64,000 bases of DNA from assembly GCF_000376885.1 (NCBI RefSeq), contig NZ_AQXR01000010.1, positions 372,001-436,000 on the forward strand, written 5' to 3'. Every line of letters begins with the position of its first letter. The stretch's first letter is position 1. Source of the DNA: Alloscardovia criceti DSM 17774 (GTDB lineage Bacteria; Actinomycetota; Actinomycetes; Actinomycetales; Bifidobacteriaceae). A program made the translations under genes and the position numbers. Below the pieces are notes generated by a model, which saw nothing but the letters and a program-made list of their open reading frames with translations, made no database searches and had not been told where the DNA came from. This document shows positions 19,695-27,749 of the stretch, piece by piece.

Positions 19695-20359
19695 TTCGCG
19701 TTGCGGTAGTTGATGATCACGAAATGTTTCGTGCAGGGGTGATTGCTGCCATTTCAGGATCCGTGGAAATCGTGGGGCAAGCTGGCGATGTCGAAGGTTC
19801 CATTGCCATGATTGCAGACACCAAGCCACATGTGGTTTTGCTGGATGTGCATGTACCGGGCGGAAATGGCGGCGGCGGAGCGGAAATTTTGCTGCGGTCC
19901 AAGGCGCTCTCCCCATCCACCACCTTCTTGGCACTGTCTGTTTCTGACTCTGCGGAAGATGTAGGAGCTGTTATTCGTGCGGGCGCACGCGGCTATGTGA
20001 CCAAATCTATCAGCCCCGATGAGCTCATATCTTCCATTCAGCAAGTCTACGAGGGATATGCCGTTTTCTCACCTCAGTTGGCGGGCTTTGTTTTACAAGC
20101 TTTCCAAGGCGGCTTAGCGTCGGCCTCCTCTGAGCAAGAGCTCAATCCATATGAGGATGAAGAGCTCAACTCCCTCAGCGAGCGCGAGCAGGAGGTTATG
20201 CGGCTTATTGCACGCGGATACACCTATAAAGAGGTGGCCGCAGAGCTCTTTATCTCCATTAAAACGGTAGAAAGTCACATGTCGAAGGTCTTACACAAGC
20301 TTCAGCTCTCAAACCGCGCGCAGTTAACGCGCTGGGCAGCCCAACGCCGCATAGTGTAG
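19691..20359 (+). CDS. NarL/LuxR-type response regulator
   Basis: This is the output partner of the PspC kinase, 222 residues. The receiver domain (1-120) has the acidic pocket VVDDHE, the phospho-acceptor Asp52 in VVLLDVHVPGG and Lys in YVTKS. The C-terminal LuxR helix-turn-helix reads LSEREQEVMRLIARGYTYKE. The start codon overlaps the kinase stop by four bases, which normally gives coupled, balanced synthesis. Its targets are unknown; the divergent PspC operon is the obvious first candidate. Confidence 0.92.
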   Translation: MIRVAVVDDHEMFRAGVIAAISGSVEIVGQAGDVEGSIAMIADTKPHVVLLDVHVPGGNGGGGAEILLRSKALSPSTTFLALSVSDSAEDVGAVIRAGARGYVTKSISPDELISSIQQVYEGYAVFSPQLAGFVLQAFQGGLASASSEQELNPYEDEELNSLSEREQEVMRLIARGYTYKEVAAELFISIKTVESHMSKVLHKLQLSNRAQLTRWAAQRRIV

Positions 20360-20393
20360 GCTCGTGTGGGCCTCTCCACCAAATACGTAGACC

Positions 20394-21590
20394 CTAGTCT
20401 AAATCCTTCACGGCAGCGTAATGACGTTCCATGCCCGTCACATCGGTCAGCACGAATTCTCCGCAGTAATACTGCGGATTTGTGGCATAATCCTCAGCAG
20501 AGTATGGCACGGCATCTGTAAAAATGCTTTCGTATTCGTCCATGCCCACCTGTTGACGGTTGTCCAGTAACGCCTGATGTTCGCGGGTATACAAGTATTT
20601 TTCGTAACCTTCGACGAGCCTTCCTGTAAAGAGCTCCCCCACCGCACCTGAACCATAGGAAAACAGTGCTAACGTGTCTCCTGTCATGAGGCTGTGATCC
20701 AGCTCGAGCAGGGAGAGCAAACCCAGATACAGGGAACCCGTATAGAGATTGCCTACGCGGCGTGAGTATTGAATGCTGGCATCAAATCTTGTGCGCAGCA
20801 GCTCCTGCTCTTCTGCGCTGAGATCCGTTAAGGCAAAAAGCTGTTTTAAGCCCTTCGCACCCATTTTTGTGTACGGCAAATGGTACAGGAAAGCCGCAAA
20901 ATCGGAAGCTTGTGCGCCGGTTTTCTGGGAGTAATTCGTCCAAACGTGTGCGAAAAATTCCAAATACTGCTCGGTAGAGTATTTGCCGCGAGCCTGCGCC
21001 TCGTCTGTGTACACGGGACGCCAGAAATCTTGAATGCTGGCGCTATAAACCTCCGAGTCTGCGCTAATTGCTAGGATGCGAGGATTCGCTGTGACGAGCA
21101 TGGCCACAGCACCGCCGCCTTGCGTTACCTCACCACCTGTGTTCAGGCCATAGCGCGCCACGTCGGAAGCGATAATCAACGCCTGCTTATCCGGATGAGC
21201 CGCCACGTAATCGCGAGCCGTTAAAAGCCCTGCCGTACCGCCGAAGCACGCTTCCTTAATTTCCATTACGCGCGCAGCGTGTGGCAAACCCAGCAATTGG
21301 TGAATATACAAAGCTCCAGCCTTTGACGCGTCTACGCCAGATTCCGTGCCCAGGATAACCAATCCTAGATTGTCTTCATCGATGTCCTCACGCAAACGCA
21401 GGGCTGCAGTAGCCCCCATGGTCACTACGTCCTGGCTCGAGGGGATGACGGCTTGCTGATCTTGGCCAATGCCAATGGTGTATTTATCCGGCTCCTCTCC
21501 GCGCGCTTCGGCGAGCTCACGAATATCCAGATAATAATGAGGAGTAAAGAAGCTGATACGATCAATGCCGATGGATTGATGATTATTCAT
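20394..21590 (-). CDS. mvaS: Hydroxymethylglutaryl-CoA synthase
   Basis: This enzyme condenses acetyl-CoA with acetoacetyl-CoA to give HMG-CoA, the second step of the mevalonate pathway. It has 398 residues from the ATG at 21590, which has AAGGAG seven bases upstream. The catalytic Cys115 is in KEACFGGTAGL, the general-base Glu region is GTESGVD, and the C-terminal FSYGSGAVGELF is typical. The start overlaps the end of mvaA by eight bases (ATGAATAA), so translation is likely coupled. A longer in-frame upstream extension lacks family similarity. Thiolase, reductase and synthase form one operon here. Confidence 0.93.
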   Translation of the reverse strand: MNNHQSIGIDRISFFTPHYYLDIRELAEARGEEPDKYTIGIGQDQQAVIPSSQDVVTMGATAALRLREDIDEDNLGLVILGTESGVDASKAGALYIHQLLGLPHAARVMEIKEACFGGTAGLLTARDYVAAHPDKQALIIASDVARYGLNTGGEVTQGGGAVAMLVTANPRILAISADSEVYSASIQDFWRPVYTDEAQARGKYSTEQYLEFFAHVWTNYSQKTGAQASDFAAFLYHLPYTKMGAKGLKQLFALTDLSAEEQELLRTRFDASIQYSRRVGNLYTGSLYLGLLSLLELDHSLMTGDTLALFSYGSGAVGELFTGRLVEGYEKYLYTREHQALLDNRQQVGMDEYESIFTDAVPYSAEDYATNPQYYCGEFVLTDVTGMERHYAAVKDLD

Positions 21591-22902
21591 GACTTTCTCC
21601 TTGAACATCTGAGGCCTGTGCCTCTCGTAAGCTCTGAACAATGTCCTGCGCACGCTGTGCTGTGCGTTCAGCTGCTGGTAAAGCACGCAAGGCATTGGCT
21701 ACTGCATCGATTTCTTCGCCTGTAGCACCTGCAGCGATGGCCAAGGCGTTCATTTGCAAGCTCATATGGCCTTCTTGGATTCCCGGTCCAGCTAGAGCGC
21801 GCAAGGCGGAAAGATTTTGCACCAGTCCTAGAGCTGCAAGCACGTTCTTAAACTCTGTTACGCTCTGGTATCCACCCATAGTGCGCGCAATCTTCGCCAG
21901 AGGCAGCGAGCTCGCCGCTCCACCCACAATGCCTACTTGCAGGGGCAGCTCAATGCGCCCGCAGAGATTGCCCGCATCGTTTATCCACCACTGCGATAGT
22001 GGCATATAGCGTCCGGAGTGTGCCGCATAGGCGTGTGCACTGGCCTCGACAGCGCGGGTATCATTGCCGGAAGCTAACACCGCGGCCGAAATACCATTCA
22101 TAATGCCCTTATTATGCGTCACCGCGCGAGCATAATCTTCCTGTGCTAAATCGGAGAGTAAGGCAATGCGATGCACTAGGCGCGCTGGCTCAATGCCACG
22201 GATTGCCACAGACTCTGGCGTCAGCTCCACGCTTGCCTGCGTCAGGCTGTAGTCCGCACTGTTGGACAAAATCGCCACCAAAGCCGCAGATCCGAGCCAT
22301 TCAGATAACTGTGTTTTTAGTGCTTCTGCGATGGTGTTTACAGCATTTGCACCCATGGCATCACAGGGGTTGATGGTGAGGAGGACTCGTACAAAATTGC
22401 CTTGTGCCGTAGTATCCACGGATATATCCATCAGCCCACCGCCACGCTTGTGCATACTAGGCAACGCATTGCGCGCGATGTCAAAAAGCTCCGTTCCACG
22501 TGAAACAATGAGCTCCTTGACGGACTCTTCGCTGACTTCTGAGGCTGGAAACACGATTTCCCCGATAACGCGATGATCTTGGGACCACGCCTGCACGCCA
22601 CCGCAGCGTGCCACCATCGTCGCGCCATGCGAAGCGGCTGCCACCACGGAGGCTTCTTCTACCACCATGGGAACGTTGTAGGTGTGACCATTGACTTTGA
22701 GTTCGCGCGCCACCGAAAAAGGCAAAGCGTACTGTGAAATTTGATTTTCTATGAGGTGGGCTGCCACATCTTTGTCGAGGATGCCTTCCTCGTTTGCCTT
22801 CACTAGCTGGTCGTACTCCGCAGATGACACAACGCCTTCGGACAGTAAAATATCGAGCCGTTCTCGAGCAGAGAGTTGATAAAATCTTCGGGCATTATTC
22901 AT
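21583..22902 (-). CDS. mvaA: Hydroxymethylglutaryl-CoA reductase, class II
   Basis: This enzyme reduces HMG-CoA to mevalonate. The 439 residues match the soluble class II bacterial form: no membrane anchor, the active-site Glu in VVEEASVVAAAS (Glu82 or 83), DAMGANAVNT, the Lys in HNKGIMNG, the Asp in GNDTRAVEA, and the C-terminal His in EGHMSLQMN. The ATG at 22902 has GAGGAG about seven bases upstream. It lies 84 bases after the thiolase gene and overlaps mvaS. Class II enzymes vary in using NADH or NADPH, which cannot be decided here. Confidence 0.92.
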   Translation of the reverse strand: MNNARRFYQLSARERLDILLSEGVVSSAEYDQLVKANEEGILDKDVAAHLIENQISQYALPFSVARELKVNGHTYNVPMVVEEASVVAAASHGATMVARCGGVQAWSQDHRVIGEIVFPASEVSEESVKELIVSRGTELFDIARNALPSMHKRGGGLMDISVDTTAQGNFVRVLLTINPCDAMGANAVNTIAEALKTQLSEWLGSAALVAILSNSADYSLTQASVELTPESVAIRGIEPARLVHRIALLSDLAQEDYARAVTHNKGIMNGISAAVLASGNDTRAVEASAHAYAAHSGRYMPLSQWWINDAGNLCGRIELPLQVGIVGGAASSLPLAKIARTMGGYQSVTEFKNVLAALGLVQNLSALRALAGPGIQEGHMSLQMNALAIAAGATGEEIDAVANALRALPAAERTAQRAQDIVQSLREAQASDVQGESHE

Positions 22903-22986
22903 AGCACACTCCTCATCTGCTCGATATCTCCATTTGCAAAAGACTAGCGCTCGTTTCTAACTCGCCAACCGCACAGCGTTTTATGC

Positions 22987-24165
22987 TTATGCCACTTCTA
23001 CTTGCATAGCCACGCCGATGCCCCCGCCTACGCATAGGGCTGCCACGCCGTTATGCTTGCCGCGAGCGCGCAACGCATGGATAAGCGTGGTGAGAATGCG
23101 CGCGCCTGAGCAGCCCAGTGGGTGGCCGAGTGCAATGGCTCCGCCGTTGACATTGAGCTTTGCTTCGTCCAATTTGAGCTGCTCTGCCACGGCCAAGGAT
23201 TGTGCTGCAAAGGCTTCATTCACTTCTACAAGATCCATGTCTTCGAGCGTGGAGCCGGAGGCTTTCATTAGCTTTTCAATGACATGCTTTGGCGCGTATC
23301 CCATGAAATCTGGATCGATGCCACCCTCACGATAGGCGCGAATTTCCGCCAAATAAGGAATGCCACGTTCAAGAGCAGCGTCCTTGCGCATAAGAATCAG
23401 CGCGCAGGCGCCATCGTTAATACCACTGGCATTGCCTGCTGTCACCGTACCCTCATCAACAAAAACGCTTTTGAGCGATGCCAACTTTTCCAACGAAGTA
23501 TCTGGCCGTGGGCTTTCATCTTGCGATACCACTACATCGCCACGGCGCGTATGAATCGTAACGGGTACGATTTCTGCATCAAAAGCGCCGGCATTTTGCG
23601 CTTCTACAGCCTTTTGATGCGAGTTAAAGGCAAATTCATCTTGCTGCTGACGGGAGATGTGGAATTTTTCCGCTACGTTTTCCGCCGTTACCCCCATGGC
23701 TTCGCCTGTAAACGCATCAGATAAACCATCGCGGAAAATAGCATCCACCATTTCCGTATTTCCATAGCGGTAGCCATCGCGCAGTTTTGGCAAATAATGT
23801 GGCGCATTACTCATGGACTCCGTGCCCCCGACGAGCACGATATCAGCATCGCCCATGACCAGAGCTGCCTGCCCCACACGTACAGCTTTAAGGCCTGATC
23901 CGCACACTTCATTAATAGTCATTGCAGTGGAATCCGTGGTCATGCCAGCGTTAAGCGCGATTTGACGAGCCACATTTTGGCCTGAATTCGCCTGTAACAC
24001 ATTTCCAAAAATCGCCTGATCAATGTCGGACGCACTTAAGCCGGAGCGCTCAATAGCAGCCTTCGCAGCGATTGTTCCTAAATCTACTGACGTGAGGGAT
24101 GCTAAAGCTCCACGAAATTTACCAATAGGCGTGCGCACTGCACTTACAATAACTACATCAATCAT
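22987..24165 (-). CDS. Acetyl-CoA acetyltransferase (thiolase)
   Basis: This enzyme joins two acetyl-CoA molecules into acetoacetyl-CoA, the first step of the mevalonate route. It has 392 residues, the usual length of biosynthetic thiolases. The nucleophilic Cys88 is in NEVCGSGLKAV, the His is in GGAIALGHPLGCSG, and the second Cys is in LCVGGGIG. In enterococci this activity is fused to the reductase; here it is a separate first gene of the operon. A TAGAAT lies ten bases before the ATG at 24165 and no ribosome-binding site is evident, so the leader is very short or absent. Confidence 0.92.
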   Translation of the reverse strand: MIDVVIVSAVRTPIGKFRGALASLTSVDLGTIAAKAAIERSGLSASDIDQAIFGNVLQANSGQNVARQIALNAGMTTDSTAMTINEVCGSGLKAVRVGQAALVMGDADIVLVGGTESMSNAPHYLPKLRDGYRYGNTEMVDAIFRDGLSDAFTGEAMGVTAENVAEKFHISRQQQDEFAFNSHQKAVEAQNAGAFDAEIVPVTIHTRRGDVVVSQDESPRPDTSLEKLASLKSVFVDEGTVTAGNASGINDGACALILMRKDAALERGIPYLAEIRAYREGGIDPDFMGYAPKHVIEKLMKASGSTLEDMDLVEVNEAFAAQSLAVAEQLKLDEAKLNVNGGAIALGHPLGCSGARILTTLIHALRARGKHNGVAALCVGGGIGVAMQVEVA

Positions 24166-24432
24166 AACGAAGTTAATTCTACGGTTCGCCTCTATGATGA
24201 AAAAGTAAAGACTTGCATTGTGCGCAATTCCGCTACATTTTTACACTGTGAGATTAATGAAAATTCCACCATATTCCAAAGCCTTCTTGTCTCTTTTTTC
24301 ACTTTCCATACTTCTTTTTCCACAATTGAAAAGTCTGTGAAAATTATGTAAATACCGCTTACGAGCGGCCATTTATCTACCTAACGTGGAAAAGTTGGCC
24401 TCTTTTGAGGAGTAAAAAAGAAGGAGAAATCT

Positions 24433-26379
24433 GTGTCTACCACACAGAATTCAATACATCATACAGAAGCTCGCACGAGCAATTCTCATATCAAACACCC
24501 TTATAGAGCTTTATCGGCCTTATATATAGCAGCTTTTACCGGCATGTATAGCGAAACGGCAATGAATATCATTTTGCCGACCATCGGAGAGCAATTCCAT
24601 GTCTCCACCTCGCTTACCCAATGGCTCGTTGTAGGCTATATGCTCATGATCGGACTGGTTTTACCGTTCTCATCCATTCTCATCAAGCACTTCACCATTA
24701 AAAGCCTCAGCATAACTGCTCTCGGGGCTTTTTTCATCGGTGCTCTTATCAGTGCTCTCTCGCCTAATTTTGCGCTGCTCGTTATCGGACGCGCCATCCA
24801 GGGTATCGGCTTAGGCTTGGCTTTGCCGATGACTTTTTCCCTGCTGCTTGAAATTTTCCCACCGCACAAGCTGGGCGCAGCCATGGGCTTTACCTCGCTT
24901 ATTATTATGCTGGCACCTGTCGTAGGCCCAACTTTTGCAGGCATTATTTCTGGCACCTGGGGCTGGCGTTTCGTGTTTTGGTCTATTGCTCTGCTTGCCG
25001 TTGCGGGCATCGTATGCGCAGTGCTCTTCCTCGTCAACCCTTATACCCTCACCAAACCTCCCGTAGATATTGTCTCTGTAGTCTTGTCTATTTTGGGTTT
25101 TGGCAGTTTAGTACTGGGCGCAGGCATTGCCAGTGAATTTGGCTGGATTTCTGCGCCTGTTCTGTCCTGCTTCGTCATCGGCATTATTGCACTGGTGCTT
25201 TATGGCACGCGCCAATGGGAAACAGAAAGCCCGATTATCAATTTGCGCGCATTTTCTTACCGCGACTTCAGCCTCGGCGTTACGCTTGTCATGCTCAACT
25301 TTGGCATTACGCTGACCGTCATGTTCCTCTTGCCGCAATTCTTACAAAATTCGCTTGCCGTTGCCGTTTCACTGTCCGGACTGGCTCTGCTGCCGGGCGG
25401 CGTTATGAATGCGTTAACTTCCGTATTTTCCGGTCGTTCGTACAACAAGATTGGCGGTAAACTTCCGTCTATTCTCGGTTTTGCATTGGCCATCTGCGGA
25501 CTTGTGCTGGTGCTGATACAAACACAGGTTGCGCATCCAATGCTGGCACTCGTTATCCTCGGACACGTCATTGCTATGATTGGCGTTCCGCTTGCTATGA
25601 GCCCTCTGCAGACATATACATTGAGCACGCTGCCTCGCGAGCTCAATCCAGACGGTTCTACCATTATGAATACTCTGCAGCAGGTAGTCGGCGCTATTTT
25701 CACCGCAATTGCCACATCTTTGCTTATGGCAGGGCAACACAGCGTCAGCGACCAGCCAGCTGCCATTCAGTTTAGTCACGGCACACGGTGGGGTATTATT
25801 TTTGCCCTCTGCATCGCTGCTTTCGGACTCTTAGGCTCGCTCTTTGTGCACGATACGCGAAAGACCGTGGCTCAGAGCGCTCAGAACACGCACGACGAAG
25901 CCGAACCTATGCTCAGCAAGCTTATGAAAACCGATGTGTATACCATTTCTGACACAGCTACCGCGATGGATGCCATGCGTTTATTGACCGCCCATGGCAT
26001 TTCCGGAGCACCTGTTGTCAATGATGCAGGAAATCTCGTCGGTTTTATTTCCGATGGTGATATTTTGAGGCTCGTCGCAGATCAGACGCCAGAATTTACC
26101 TCGTTCTATAGCACCTTCATCGAGCATAATTCTGAAGAATTCTCCACGCGTGTGCGTGAGAATATCAATCGTCCCGTAACAGAATTTATGCATACGCCGG
26201 TTATTACTGTGAATTCTGACGATTCTATGGCGCATATTTGCGAAGTATTGGTTTCTCACCATCTGAAAAAAGTTCCTGTGATGGATGCACAGGACTCACA
26301 GGGTGCGAAAACGAGCGGCCGCATGCTCGGCATTCTCAACCGTTCGGACGTATTGAAATACGTGGTCGACCATTTCTAA
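24433..26379 (+). CDS. DHA2-type MFS transporter fused to two CBS domains
   Basis: This is a 648-residue drug or solute exporter of the inner membrane. Residues of about 20-475 form 14 predicted helices, with the MFS motifs GRAIQGIGLGLALP and the motif-C region APVVGPTFAG. A cytoplasmic extension follows: two CBS domains (about 495-550 and 575-648, for example GISGAPVVNDAGNLVGFISDGDIL). CBS pairs bind adenosyl ligands such as AMP, ATP or SAM and often gate transporters. The GTG at 24433 has AAGGAG seven bases upstream. CBS regulation is well known in chloride and Mg2+ transporters but unusual in MFS exporters. The substrate is unknown. Confidence 0.85.
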   Translation: MSTTQNSIHHTEARTSNSHIKHPYRALSALYIAAFTGMYSETAMNIILPTIGEQFHVSTSLTQWLVVGYMLMIGLVLPFSSILIKHFTIKSLSITALGAFFIGALISALSPNFALLVIGRAIQGIGLGLALPMTFSLLLEIFPPHKLGAAMGFTSLIIMLAPVVGPTFAGIISGTWGWRFVFWSIALLAVAGIVCAVLFLVNPYTLTKPPVDIVSVVLSILGFGSLVLGAGIASEFGWISAPVLSCFVIGIIALVLYGTRQWETESPIINLRAFSYRDFSLGVTLVMLNFGITLTVMFLLPQFLQNSLAVAVSLSGLALLPGGVMNALTSVFSGRSYNKIGGKLPSILGFALAICGLVLVLIQTQVAHPMLALVILGHVIAMIGVPLAMSPLQTYTLSTLPRELNPDGSTIMNTLQQVVGAIFTAIATSLLMAGQHSVSDQPAAIQFSHGTRWGIIFALCIAAFGLLGSLFVHDTRKTVAQSAQNTHDEAEPMLSKLMKTDVYTISDTATAMDAMRLLTAHGISGAPVVNDAGNLVGFISDGDILRLVADQTPEFTSFYSTFIEHNSEEFSTRVRENINRPVTEFMHTPVITVNSDDSMAHICEVLVSHHLKKVPVMDAQDSQGAKTSGRMLGILNRSDVLKYVVDHF

Positions 26380-26396
26380 TTGCATCAACAACAAAT

Positions 26397-26432
26397 AATT
26401 GCGGTGTTCCAAGTCTTTAGAACACCGCAATT
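26397..26432. terminator. Hairpin between convergent MFS and NAD(P)-binding genes
   Basis: A perfect 13-bp stem (AATTGCGGTGTTC / GAACACCGCAATT) has a ten-base loop. T-runs are weak on both sides, so it may work in both directions with modest strength. Confidence 0.6.
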
Positions 26433-26463
26433 ACTATATCGAGGCTATCTCGAATATTTAGGC

Positions 26464-27093
26464 TTACTCACCAATCACGCTAATACGCTCCTGAATATGC
26501 TTGCCTTCAGTTATTTCATCTACCATGGCAATGGCATAATCCGCGTAGCTCACAGAGCTTTCGCCCTTGTCATTGACCGTGAATTCTTCACCAGCGAGAA
26601 TGTACTTTCCTGTACGCTCACCCTCTGCCTGGAAATCGGCTGCCGGGCTCACAAAAGTCCATTTCACATCATCACGCTTACGCAGTTCAGCCAGCGAATC
26701 CGCCATGGCAGAGGCTAATGGCTTGAAAGCATCTGGGAAATCAGGCGTATCAGCCAAAGTAGTGGTATGTGATGCATCCATATACAGGCTTCCTGCACCG
26801 CCGACAACGAGCAGTCGAGTATCCGTACCACTCACAAGATCAGATAACTTCATCAAAGAGGTGGTAAACAGAGGGAATGTTTCCTCACTCCATGCACCGA
26901 AAGCATCCACAACTGCATCAAAACCCGCTAAATCTTCCTTCGTTAAATCGAAGAGATCCTTCTTGATGAAAGACTGAGCCACCGTTTGATTATCGCTACG
27001 TGCGATAGCGGTCACATCCAGACCACGTTCCACAGCTTCCTTCACAATCAGCTTTCCAGCCTTACCATTAGCAGCAACTACAGCAATCTTCAT
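26464..27093 (-). CDS. NAD(P)-binding Rossmann-fold protein, atypical SDR type
   Basis: This 209-residue cytoplasmic protein begins MKIAVVAANGKAGKLIVKEA, a Rossmann nucleotide-binding motif of NmrA/YwnB-like atypical dehydrogenases. VVDAFGAW, LLVVGGAGSLYM and VSPAADFQAEG follow the same family pattern. There is no catalytic YxxxK, so it may sense or reduce quinones or flavin-type compounds rather than act as a classical dehydrogenase. The ATG at 27093 has AAGGA at normal spacing. Its promoter is consensus-like and bracketed by two operators, implying inducible expression, typical of genes controlled by HxlR or TetR repressors of electrophile stress. Confidence 0.82.
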   Translation of the reverse strand: MKIAVVAANGKAGKLIVKEAVERGLDVTAIARSDNQTVAQSFIKKDLFDLTKEDLAGFDAVVDAFGAWSEETFPLFTTSLMKLSDLVSGTDTRLLVVGGAGSLYMDASHTTTLADTPDFPDAFKPLASAMADSLAELRKRDDVKWTFVSPAADFQAEGERTGKYILAGEEFTVNDKGESSVSYADYAIAMVDEITEGKHIQERISVIGE

Positions 27094-27132
27094 ATTCTTA
27101 TCCTTTCGGTACGCAGCCACACCTATTTATTT

Positions 27133-27155
27133 GTTGTAACTATGTTTGTTACATC
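27133..27155. promoter_or_regulatory. Operator copy 1 upstream of the NAD(P)-binding gene
   Basis: The site has the form GTTGTAAC-N7-GTTACATC. It lies just downstream of the -10 element on the minus strand and covers the predicted transcription start, so binding there would block transcription. It shares spacing and half-sites with copy 2. Confidence 0.7.
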
Positions 27156-27156
27156 A

Positions 27157-27185
27157 AATATAAACTGCTTTTGTTGTAATGTCAA
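27157..27185 (-). promoter_or_regulatory. Consensus promoter of the NAD(P)-binding gene
   Basis: On the minus strand there is a perfect TTGACA -35 element (27180-27185), a 17-base spacer and TATATT as -10 (27157-27162). The leader would be about 57 bases. The -35 lies inside operator copy 2. Confidence 0.8.
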
Positions 27186-27195
27186 TTGTTACAAC
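27173..27195. promoter_or_regulatory. Operator copy 2 upstream of the NAD(P)-binding gene
   Basis: The site has the form GTTGTAAT-N7-GTTACAAC, the same architecture as copy 1 and exactly 40 bases from it (about four helical turns, same DNA face). It covers the -35 element. Confidence 0.7.
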
Positions 27196-27523
27196 GTAAA
27201 TATTGGGAAAAATCTTAGAAACACTTGAAAATAAAGGTTTTTACGGAGCTACCATCTGCGATCATCGGCGTGTTACCACCCATTATTACTCCCGAAAATA
27301 GAGCTACGATGATGACAATCTTTGAGCAGCACCGCTTCGCTGAAGAATGCTTACAAAGGGCACAAGATAGGCAATTATCTCCTCGAAAAAAGAACAATAC
27401 GCAATCGACTCAGCTATAGGATAGCCCTGGGAAACGAATACCCAAAACGGTCTAAAATCTTTCCACTCGGCTTATAGGAACACGATGCAAGCTCCGCAAA
27501 GAGGCAGAAAACAGCATAAATAA
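27196..27523. other. Intergenic region without a recognised gene
   Basis: This stretch separates the operator region from the terminator after tRNA-Ser. A 64-codon plus-strand frame (27225-27419) and a 60-codon minus-strand frame overlap here. Neither resembles a family I know and neither has a good ribosome-binding site. It may hold remains of a lost gene. Confidence 0.4.
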
Positions 27524-27552
27524 AGGGTTTCAAGCTCGTAGCCTGAAACCCT
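27524..27552 (-). terminator. Terminator after tRNA-Ser
   Basis: On the minus strand a nine-base stem (AGGGTTTCA / TGAAACCCT) is followed by TTTATTTATG. It starts three bases beyond the CCA end of the tRNA and would end a serS-tRNA transcript. Confidence 0.75.
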
Positions 27553-27554
27553 AA

Positions 27555-27640
27555 TGGCGGATAGTGAGGGATTTGAACCCCCGGTACTCTCGTACGCTTG
27601 TTTTCAAGACAAGTGCCTTCGACCGCTCGGCCAACTATCC
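27555..27640 (-). tRNA. tRNA-Ser (anticodon UGA)
   Basis: The minus strand folds as a class II tRNA of 86 bases with encoded CCA. The acceptor stem is GGATAGT / ACTATCC with discriminator G. The anticodon stem-loop CTTGTCTTGAAAACAAG places TGA at the anticodon, reading UCA and related serine codons. A long variable arm (CGTACGAGAGTACCG region) and the T-arm GGGGGTTCAAATCCC are present. It lies 109 bases downstream of serS on the same strand. Confidence 0.95.
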
Positions 27641-27749
27641 AAAGTGATTAAGGAGGCTCATACGTCCATTCCCGAATCACAGTAACTTAAAGTACTATAG
27701 GCGGTTTTTTCGCTATACGCAAATTAAAACGCGACTATTGTGACAAATT

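Noticed and set aside
27225-27419. 64-codon plus-strand frame before tRNA-Ser
   Set aside because: It has no ribosome-binding site or recognisable family; it could be a decayed fragment but cannot be supported as a gene.
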